This document shows, one piece after another, positions 1 through 6,036 of a DNA stretch of 7,118 nucleotides (position 1 is its first letter; each line of letters opens with the position of its first letter). A program made the translations under genes and the position numbers. Source of the stretch: RUG14300 sp964619685 (GTDB lineage: Bacteria > Bacillota > Clostridia > Christensenellales > CAG-1252); contig CAZUET010000092.1 of assembly GCA_964619685.1 (NCBI GenBank), forward strand, positions 1 through 7,118, read 5' to 3'. The notes below the pieces were generated by a model. It had not been told where the DNA came from and ran no database searches. It was given only the letters and a program-made list of their open reading frames with translations.

Positions 1-15
1 ATTTTATAATGAATA

Positions 16-49
16 TTCATAAGGAGGGCATAAAGCCCATCCTTATGAA
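16..49 (-). terminator. Probable intrinsic terminator after the surface lipoprotein gene
   Basis: A 14-bp stem with one bulged base (position 39) and a 5-nt loop (30-34) pairs 16-29 with 35-49; the inner four pairs are G/C. It lies 42 nt past the stop of the lipoprotein gene. In the minus direction the stem is followed by an A/T-rich stretch (TATTCATTATAAAAT) and not a clean U-run, so termination may be partial, or the hairpin may mainly stabilise the 3' end of the mRNA. Confidence 0.55.
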
Positions 50-91
50 CTCATAATCTCAACTGTTAAAAATTAACTGTGTTTAAGCTTA

Positions 92-2164
92 TTAGTCAAC
101 AAGCTCAAAACGATCTAATACCCAAGGTTGATCCCATGCGGCACCACCGGAGGTATTCATACTGGTAACACCCTCACGACCACCGTCATTACCGTCATCA
201 TCATTGATGTTTACCATCAAATCGATATATTGACCGACCTTATTTTCAACGCTTGCAAATGCAGAGAAGTGGATCTTATATTCAACAGTCCAACCGTTCT
301 CTGTAATAGCAACTGCTGTCTCGCGAGGTACACCGTCGGCCCAATCCCACATCCAGTGTTGACCGGACTTATTGTTATTAGTTTGAACACGGAAACCACC
401 TTCACCACAGTAATCTTTATACGGTCTATTGTTATCACCCCAACCTTCATTAGGTAATACACGACAGGTATTGATCCAAAGCTCTACGGAGTCATTATTA
501 TATGATTCACCCTTTTGGCTGTCTGCAGGCGTTACATCACTGTCGGTTACTTCTACTAAAACGTATAGATACTCTTCCGACCACTTGAAGTAAGCAACAC
601 CGGTTGCAGAAGGATTACCTTCGCTAACAACGTCAATCTTGATACCGGCATCATCATAAGCCTCATCCTTAACACCGTCAATAGTAATAGAACCGTCTAA
701 TTTAGAAATAGTATGTTTATTACGGTTATAGGGGTTAGCAACAAGCTTGAATGTGCAAGGAGATACTGTAGCCTCTTCTGCATCGCCATCCTTATAGCTG
801 ATACTAAAATCGAACAATCCGTTAAGCTGATAGCTACCTGCGATAGCAATTTCGGATGGTGTACCAAGGTCAACGGTATGAATGTCATCACCAACTGTAA
901 GAACTAAGGATTTTGTATTTTCACCGGGAACGGGACGGATATAGATCTTACTTTCGGACCATAAAGCATGTAATTTGCTCTCGCCTACAGAGATAACGCT
1001 ATAATCGGTAAATCTACCGGATGTGAACATTCTATCTCTTATAGCTTGATCTTCTTCGTCCCAATAAGCACGAGTGCTGTTAACATCACCAACGATAGCG
1101 TTAGGATCATTCTTGCCGTTAGCAACAAGAGAAGTATTTGTCAATTTCTTTGCACTGGAGTTATATCCGTTGAAATTTTCAATACCTGCCCAGCCGTTAC
1201 CTTCGTCATTGATCAAGATACCCATACCGATCTGCTGACCGATGTGAGGAACTAGATCTTCTTCTACAGAATCGAAGCCCTCTGGTTCTACCTTGATAAC
1301 CCATTCTGCGGTATAGCCGTTATCATTTCTTACACTTACACCACTTACAGAATTACGCTCGTCATTAAGATGTGACCAGTACTCCATATATTTCTCGGTA
1401 GACTCTGAACCGCTCTTAAGTTTCCAACCACCTTCACTTGCAGCGCCCTTACGGAATGCACCCCAAGAACCGTCCCAGTCGGATGGAGCGTACTTATCGG
1501 TATGTAATAGCTCTAAGCGAAGCTCTACGGAGTCGTTATCGTTTACGGAACTATCCAAAACATCAACGAATACATAGAAGTATCCCTTACTCCACATAAC
1601 GTAAGCCTTTGCTGTAACATCTGTTCTATCGGAAGAGATCTCGATAGGAGTTACGTCATCATATACAGAATCCTTTATACCGTCAACGGTAACATCAGCC
1701 AAAGAGCGGATTTCGGGAATTTCTACTACACGAGATGTACCAAAGCTCTCATTCCACTTAACATTGTAAGATAAGTTAGAGCTGAATACCTCGACTTCAC
1801 CTGATTCCATTTCCTTATCGGTTATACCTTGCCAACCTGCAAATGTATATCTTGAATCGGGATTAGTGGGTGCATCGGGGATCTTAACCTTTGAACCGGA
1901 TACTACCTTAACGCTGGAAATTACGCTATCACCATCGGCAAATACTACGGAATACATAGCAAGATCACAGGTGTCACACTTATTATCATTATCGTTATCC
2001 TCATGATCGTGAGAAGGTATAGCAACTGTATCACCACAAACATCACACTTTCCATCGACATTTGCATCAACGTGCTCATGAGTATCGTTACAAGCGACCA
2101 AGAACATGGTCATAACGATAGATAAAACTAAAATTATTGATAAAATAATTCTACTTCTTTTCAT
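92..2164 (-). CDS. Surface lipoprotein with CxxC modules, InlB-type repeat and two CBM9-like domains
   Basis: 690 residues. The N-terminus is a lipoprotein signal peptide: MKRSR, a hydrophobic stretch, then lipobox L22-V-A-C25, so the mature protein should be lipid-anchored on the outer face of the membrane. Two similar 16-residue modules follow (29-44 and 52-67), each with HxH, alternating Asp/Asn and a CxxC pair (C40/C43, C63/C66). Residues about 71-136 look like an InlB B-repeat/Listeria-Bacteroides domain ending in a GW motif at 110-111. Two CBM9-like beta-sandwich domains cover about 148-350 and 484-690, each with a VDG/IDG-K-D start, a W-S-x-x-Y segment, NDSVEL (210-215, 557-562) and a late VGQ/IND segment. 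Residues about 356-483 between them are unassigned. No catalytic domain is visible, so the likely role is binding polysaccharide at the surface; this is inferred from domains and from the neighbouring GH2 and ABC genes. The ATG start is supported by AGGAG 7 nt upstream and a strong promoter. Confidence 0.85.
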   Translation of the reverse strand: MKRSRIILSIILVLSIVMTMFLVACNDTHEHVDANVDGKCDVCGDTVAIPSHDHEDNDNDNKCDTCDLAMYSVVFADGDSVISSVKVVSGSKVKIPDAPTNPDSRYTFAGWQGITDKEMESGEVEVFSSNLSYNVKWNESFGTSRVVEIPEIRSLADVTVDGIKDSVYDDVTPIEISSDRTDVTAKAYVMWSKGYFYVFVDVLDSSVNDNDSVELRLELLHTDKYAPSDWDGSWGAFRKGAASEGGWKLKSGSESTEKYMEYWSHLNDERNSVSGVSVRNDNGYTAEWVIKVEPEGFDSVEEDLVPHIGQQIGMGILINDEGNGWAGIENFNGYNSSAKKLTNTSLVANGKNDPNAIVGDVNSTRAYWDEEDQAIRDRMFTSGRFTDYSVISVGESKLHALWSESKIYIRPVPGENTKSLVLTVGDDIHTVDLGTPSEIAIAGSYQLNGLFDFSISYKDGDAEEATVSPCTFKLVANPYNRNKHTISKLDGSITIDGVKDEAYDDAGIKIDVVSEGNPSATGVAYFKWSEEYLYVLVEVTDSDVTPADSQKGESYNNDSVELWINTCRVLPNEGWGDNNRPYKDYCGEGGFRVQTNNNKSGQHWMWDWADGVPRETAVAITENGWTVEYKIHFSAFASVENKVGQYIDLMVNINDDDGNDGGREGVTSMNTSGGAAWDQPWVLDRFELVD

Positions 2165-2171
2165 TGTTATT

Positions 2172-2176
2172 CTCCT
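2172..2176 (-). promoter_or_regulatory. Ribosome binding site of the lipoprotein gene
   Basis: On the minus strand the sequence reads AGGAG, 7 nt before the ATG at 2164. This fixes the start and places the signal peptide at the true N-terminus. Confidence 0.85.
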
Positions 2177-2185
2177 CTTAAATAT

Positions 2186-2197
2186 TTTTTATAAAAA
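2186..2197. repeat. 12-bp perfect A/T palindrome in the leader
   Basis: TTTTTATAAAAA is its own reverse complement. It lies in the predicted 5' leader of the lipoprotein mRNA between the start site and the ribosome binding site. Just upstream in the transcript, ATGGTT and AGCCAT can pair (one G-U) around a 3-nt loop, followed by U5. Both elements are small, and a regulatory role is only possible. Confidence 0.4.
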
Positions 2198-2221
2198 TGG
2201 CTTAAAACCATCCTCGTTTTT

Positions 2222-2250
2222 AGTTTACCACCGCTTTCCACTATTGTCAA
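2222..2250 (-). promoter_or_regulatory. Sigma-A type promoter of the lipoprotein gene
   Basis: Minus strand: a perfect -35 box TTGACA (2250-2245), a 17-bp spacer, and a -10 box TAAACT (2227-2222; 4 of 6 consensus bases). Transcription would start near 2215, giving a leader of about 50 nt before the ATG. A/T tracts directly upstream could act as an UP element. Together with the terminator after the GH2 gene, this makes the lipoprotein gene its own transcription unit. Confidence 0.8.
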
Positions 2251-2261
2251 TATGCAACTTT

Positions 2262-2304
2262 AATAAATTTCAAAAAAATTGAAACTTTTTCGATGAAATT
2301 TATT
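2262..2304. repeat. 10-bp perfect inverted repeat upstream of the promoter
   Basis: AATAAATTTC (2262-2271) is exactly complementary to GAAATTTATT (2295-2304), with 23 bases between. A smaller 6-bp inverted repeat (TTTCAA/TTGAAA, 2268-2284) overlaps its left arm. It begins 12 bp upstream of the -35 box, a position suited to an activator site or UP element. The region is very A/T-rich, so chance must be considered. Confidence 0.5.
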
Positions 2305-2620
2305 AGGTTTTCAAAAAAAATGCCATTTGCTTCAGTTTTTTCGTGATAGAATGCACTTTGTTTTCTAAAATTTTTGAACATTTAAAAGAAACACATTCCA
2401 TTTACTTCATAAATATTGAAACAATCTCACCGAAAAACGTTGAAAATATTAGAAATGATGTATTTATATCCTCGTTTTTCTTGGTTGATTTTTGAATCAA
2501 AATAGTTTCAAGAATAATAAGTAACAAAACAGGAAAATTACAGGATTTTTGGAATAGTCATCTCATTTTCTGCAAGTTGTTTACAGTGATTGTTTACTTT
2601 TTCTTTTTTTTTATATTCAC

Positions 2621-2664
2621 AATAAAAGACCGCACTCGGGGAATGGTAACAAGATGCGGTCTTT
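2621..2664 (-). terminator. Intrinsic terminator of the GH2 operon
   Basis: A 10-bp perfect stem (2625-2634 with 2655-2664; AAAGACCGCA/TGCGGTCTTT) encloses a 20-nt loop. In the minus direction it ends in the U-tract UUUUAUU (2627-2621). It lies 76 nt past the GH2 stop codon and so closes the ABC/GH2 operon. The A-tract on the other side gives it some bidirectional character. Confidence 0.8.
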
Positions 2665-2740
2665 ATGTATTATGAAAAGAATTAATCTATTTTTTTATTT
2701 AGCTTTTCACTGTAAAACGATTGGTTTTATTGCGTATTAA

Positions 2741-4549
2741 TTAGTCGTTTTTGGGACCGTTGTCTAAGATAGATCTAATAATCTCAACGGGGATCTTTGG
2801 CTGTCTATCAAAAGTCATCAAACCGTTTACCTCGTGATATACATCGGATAATTGAGTATAGCAGAAGCCTTGAATATGTTTATTTGCATAGATCGCTTCG
2901 ATAAGTGAACGGAATCTTGCAACAAACTCTTCATCGCTCTTAACTGCTTCACCGTAACCCCACTTATTGCCTTCAAGGTCCTTTACAAATGATGTTCCGC
3001 CAAACTCGGACATTATGATAGGCTGACCGTCATATTCGTAGCCGTCGGCAAAGGCACCCTTGAAGTGACCGTCATATACTCTTTGTGCACACTTTTCGGG
3101 AGTTCTAAAGAAATCTCTCAGCTCATCTCCGCTTTGGGTATAATGATGAATGGTCAAGAAGTCGGAAATGGTATGCTCCCAACCGTCATTGGATATGATA
3201 GGACGCATTTCGTCGATTTCCGCAGCGATACAATATAGTTCGTTAGCAAATTCTTGTTGTGCCTTATCGAAAAGAATATCGTCTACCCCCCAGCTTTCGT
3301 TAATCGGTACCCAGCAAAGTATACAAGCGTGGTTGTATTGCTGTAAAACTACATCACGCCATTCACGAGCAAACTGTTCTCTTGCCTTTGGAGTTTGAGG
3401 AGCGGTATATTTTCCGTCCCAAATATACATATATGATGAAGGCATTTCACCCCATACAATGTAACCTCTTATGTCGGCATGATATAAGAAGCGTTCATCC
3501 TCGAGCTTTTGGTGCTTACGGCATCCGTTAAAGCCCATAGCAATCATATCGTCGATATCCTTAATAAGTGCATCTTCAGAAGGCGGTGTAAGATTAGTTT
3601 CTTCCCAGTAGCCTTGGTCAAGAATGAGCTTTTGATATAACGGCTTTCCGTTTAGCTTAATAATTCCGTCATCAAATTCGATATCTCTAATACCGAAGTA
3701 GCTCTCGACCTTATCACAAACGATGCCGTCAACAGTCAATACTACATTAAAGTCATACAATTCGGGTGCCAATACATCCCAAAGATGTTGTTCCTTACCA
3801 AGCCAAATATTATGAGCCGGTAATGTATCGACCACTCTTGTGCTTACTTCGGCAACCTTAACGCCGTCATAAAGAACAGTGCTTGTCAATCTAACCTCGT
3901 GCTCGATAAAGTATGCGTCATCCTCAGGAAGTACACATTCAAATTCTGCAGACAATACATTGAGCTTAGAATCGGTCGTAAGCTTAAACGACTCTACTCT
4001 TTGTTTATTAACAATCTCCATCCAAGCGGTCTTATAAAGTCCCGAAACGCCTACATAGAAACAACCATAGTCTACATCCAAGCAACGCTGTTTACCACGG
4101 GCAATAGCAGCATCATAGCTATCATCTACCTTAATAACGAGCTTATTTTTTCCGACAACGCAAGCTTCGGTAAGATCGAAGGTCAAGCGGTGATATGCAC
4201 CTAACTGAACGCCACAAGATACACCGTTAACAAAAACCTCTGTGCGGTAATCGCTTCCTTCAAGGTGAAGCAAAACACTTTGTTCCCCTGTAAAGTCTAC
4301 AGCTATATCACGCTGATACCATACGGTGGGGTGTTGAGCAGGATCACCAATTCCGCTTGCCGGACATTGATAAGCAAAAGGAACGATGATCTCTTGGTCG
4401 GCAACAAAGCCATTGGCGTAGCCCGACTTATCCGTTTTACCGTCATCGAAGCTAAAATCCCATTTTCCATTCAAATTCGTCCATTGTCTACGAACAAATT
4501 GAGGACGAGGATAATCGGGAATATAACATGACATATGCTTATTTTTCAC
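2741..4549 (-). CDS. Glycoside hydrolase family 2 enzyme, cytoplasmic
   Basis: 602 residues with the usual GH2 order: an N-terminal jelly-roll sugar-binding domain (about 10-180), an Ig-like sandwich (about 185-290) and a TIM barrel (about 292-598). The predicted acid/base is E418 in WVPINESWG and the nucleophile is E515 in IIMSEFGG; the 97-residue spacing is normal. MGFNGCRKHQK and YTQLSDVYHEVNGL match a common COG3250-like subgroup of Clostridia and Bacteroidetes. The NxK motif that marks beta-glucuronidases is not seen near the C-terminus, so glucuronidase activity is unlikely; beta-galactosidase or a related exo-glycosidase is possible but unproven. There is no signal peptide, so it should cleave imported oligosaccharides in the cytoplasm. 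The start is GTG at 4549 with AGGAG 9 nt upstream; an in-frame ATG five codons later is poorly spaced. It is the last gene of the operon, 32 nt after the ATPase gene. Confidence 0.9.
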   Translation of the reverse strand: MKNKHMSCYIPDYPRPQFVRRQWTNLNGKWDFSFDDGKTDKSGYANGFVADQEIIVPFAYQCPASGIGDPAQHPTVWYQRDIAVDFTGEQSVLLHLEGSDYRTEVFVNGVSCGVQLGAYHRLTFDLTEACVVGKNKLVIKVDDSYDAAIARGKQRCLDVDYGCFYVGVSGLYKTAWMEIVNKQRVESFKLTTDSKLNVLSAEFECVLPEDDAYFIEHEVRLTSTVLYDGVKVAEVSTRVVDTLPAHNIWLGKEQHLWDVLAPELYDFNVVLTVDGIVCDKVESYFGIRDIEFDDGIIKLNGKPLYQKLILDQGYWEETNLTPPSEDALIKDIDDMIAMGFNGCRKHQKLEDERFLYHADIRGYIVWGEMPSSYMYIWDGKYTAPQTPKAREQFAREWRDVVLQQYNHACILCWVPINESWGVDDILFDKAQQEFANELYCIAAEIDEMRPIISNDGWEHTISDFLTIHHYTQSGDELRDFFRTPEKCAQRVYDGHFKGAFADGYEYDGQPIIMSEFGGTSFVKDLEGNKWGYGEAVKSDEEFVARFRSLIEAIYANKHIQGFCYTQLSDVYHEVNGLMTFDRQPKIPVEIIRSILDNGPKND

Positions 4550-4558
4550 TTTTTTTAT

Positions 4559-4563
4559 CTCCT
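4559..4563 (-). promoter_or_regulatory. Ribosome binding site deciding a GTG start for GH2
   Basis: AGGAG on the minus strand lies 9 nt before GTG (4549-4547). The internal ATG (4534-4532) is 24 nt from this site and has no site of its own, so GTG is preferred. Confidence 0.75.
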
Positions 4564-4581
4564 TGTTTTTATTTTTAGTTG

Positions 4582-6036
4582 TTATTTTTTGTAAATATCA
4601 ACAGTACTAACATCTATATCGAGTCTTGTATTTTGGATATAAGGATTGTCAGCTTTTACATATATTGCTACATAGCGGTCAAAACCTTTAAGATAGCAAT
4701 AGCATAGTTTTTTATCGCCAAAAATCTCTTCATCAAGGCAACGCTTGACCTTGATACCCTTTTTCTTAGACGGTACTGCATACACACCTTTTCCAAATGT
4801 TACAGAGGCTTTACCCGATGCATCTATACCGCCATGGTATATTTTACCGCAAGGGAGTGCTATCGACCTTTTATGAATGAAGGCATTACAGTAATTGGTA
4901 TAGACACGATAATGTGCTGTTAACCTATTACCATCTAACGAATACAGCTCAATCGAATTTTTTGCAAATGCGATGTATCCGTCAAAGCCCACTGTATCAT
5001 ACATATAGAGCATGGAGCCGTCCGATAGCCTTAATTCTTTTTCTGACACTCTTTCGGCAGGTATTTTGATATCACCTACAACCGCTTGCCAATGAATGCG
5101 TTCGGTCGGTATTCCGACTAAAATATTACCACAATCTCCAATGAATCGATAATTAAAGTTATCGTCCATCGCTTCGGTAAATTCAAGAAACCTAAGTATA
5201 CATCCGTCATAGCTACCTTTCAGAAATAGTGTTTGAGGCTGTAAGCCGATCGCACCGTTAGAGTCAAAGGCTTGCACTGTATCGGTAAAAATATTGTATA
5301 TACCATAATTGCTTCTCTCGGCTTCGGGCGATAAGGTAAATAGAACCTCTTCGGAATATGGATTTTCCATCACAAAATTCCGTTTCCCCTGTTGAAGTAT
5401 TCGTCCGTCACTCATCACTATCAGCTTATCGGCAAGCATAAACGCTTCCATTAGATTATGGGTAACATATACGAAAGTTACATTCGGTAATTGCTTTTTT
5501 AGCTCCTTGATATATGTGATATAATTTATCCTTTGCTTTTCGGCAATATTAGATAACGGTTCATCAAACAAGATAGCTTTTGGCTTAGTTACTACCGCAC
5601 GAGCAAGAGCAACTCTTTGCTGTTGTCCACCCGATAGCACCTTAGGAAGCTGTCCAGCTACATCCACCAGATCGAAAGTTTTGAGTATCTTACGGATTCT
5701 TAAGTCCTCTTCCTCTCTGGTAAGGTGATAGCGTTCCAGGGCAACCGCAATATTTTCCCAAACGGTAAACTTTGGATAGAGTACATATTCTTGAAATACC
5801 ATAGAGATATTTCTATCCTTAGCAGGTATTGAATCTGCAAGCAGACCGTCAAGATACAATTCACCCGCCGTAGGCTTATCTAATCCTGCAATAAGTCTTA
5901 ACAGAGTGGATTTACCCGAACCCGATTCGCCGACAATGACGGCAAATTCACCGCTTTCAATATCTACGTTCGCATCACGAAGTCCATATGCACCCTTGTC
6001 ATATACTTTTTTTAGATATTTCGATACTATTTTCAT
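4582..6036 (-). CDS. MalK/MsmK-like sugar ABC transporter ATPase with altered D-loop and long C-terminus
   Basis: 484 residues. The nucleotide-binding domain (about 1-235) is complete: A-loop Tyr12, Walker A GESGSGKST (36-44), Q-loop Gln82 in MVFQEYVLYP, signature LSGGQQQR (134-141), Walker B ILFDEP (155-160, D158/E159) and H-loop His193. FDEPLSN and the VTHN-xx-EA segment place it near the MalK/MsmK/UgpC ATPases of CUT1 sugar importers. The D-loop reads SNIA where the family has SNLD, so Asp is replaced by Ala165. The region after 240 is about 240 residues, against roughly 130 in MalK; part of 260-340 (VGIPTERIHW, GDIKIPAERV) may be a TOBE-like fold, and the rest is unrecognised. The start overlaps the upstream stop as ATGA, with GAGGTGG 7 nt before it. 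It probably energises sugar import, but no permease or binding protein is complete in this window. Confidence 0.85.
   Translation of the reverse strand: MKIVSKYLKKVYDKGAYGLRDANVDIESGEFAVIVGESGSGKSTLLRLIAGLDKPTAGELYLDGLLADSIPAKDRNISMVFQEYVLYPKFTVWENIAVALERYHLTREEEDLRIRKILKTFDLVDVAGQLPKVLSGGQQQRVALARAVVTKPKAILFDEPLSNIAEKQRINYITYIKELKKQLPNVTFVYVTHNLMEAFMLADKLIVMSDGRILQQGKRNFVMENPYSEEVLFTLSPEAERSNYGIYNIFTDTVQAFDSNGAIGLQPQTLFLKGSYDGCILRFLEFTEAMDDNFNYRFIGDCGNILVGIPTERIHWQAVVGDIKIPAERVSEKELRLSDGSMLYMYDTVGFDGYIAFAKNSIELYSLDGNRLTAHYRVYTNYCNAFIHKRSIALPCGKIYHGGIDASGKASVTFGKGVYAVPSKKKGIKVKRCLDEEIFGDKKLCYCYLKGFDRYVAIYVKADNPYIQNTRLDIDVSTVDIYKK

Larger units (their letters stand above)
2165..2620. other. 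Non-coding A/T-rich intergenic region
   Basis: About 460 bases between the GH2 terminator and the lipoprotein ATG. I see no convincing reading frame on either strand, no tRNA-like or riboswitch-like fold, and no mobile element ends. The proximal third holds the promoter, the 10-bp inverted repeat and the leader. The distal part (about 2310-2620) is A/T-rich with homopolymer runs, one 6-bp inverted repeat with a 4-nt loop (2485-2500), and a second copy of a 12-bp motif found at the transcription start (2468-2479). Confidence 0.7.

Noticed and set aside
128..457. Plus-strand open frame of 109 codons
   Set aside because: Lies fully within the lipoprotein gene on the other strand, has a low-complexity Thr/Ile/Val translation, no ribosome binding site and no recognisable domain; it is a shadow of the real gene.
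2499..2527. Second promoter for the lipoprotein gene (TTGTTA, 17 bp, TATTTT on the minus strand)
   Set aside because: Only 4 of 6 matches in each box, as expected by chance in such A/T-rich sequence; the promoter at 2222-2250 is far better and well placed.
2165..2620. Riboswitch, small RNA or CRISPR array in the intergenic region
   Set aside because: No regularly spaced repeats and no G/C-rich multi-stem fold; the sequence is A/T-rich with only short inverted repeats.
3899..4204. Plus-strand open frame of 101 codons inside the GH2 gene
   Set aside because: The opposite strand encodes conserved GH2 sequence over the same bases; no start signal or domain supports the plus-strand frame.
2741..4549. 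Naming the GH2 enzyme beta-glucuronidase (uidA) or beta-galactosidase (lacZ)
   Set aside because: The NxK motif for glucuronide recognition is absent, and the length (602) and architecture differ from the 1000-residue LacZ; sequence alone does not decide the substrate.
4574..4606. Internal promoter in front of the GH2 gene (TTGATA or TTTACA with TAAAAA)
   Set aside because: Weak boxes with 18-bp spacing in an A/T-rich junction; the 32-nt gap is better explained by cotranscription with the ATPase gene.
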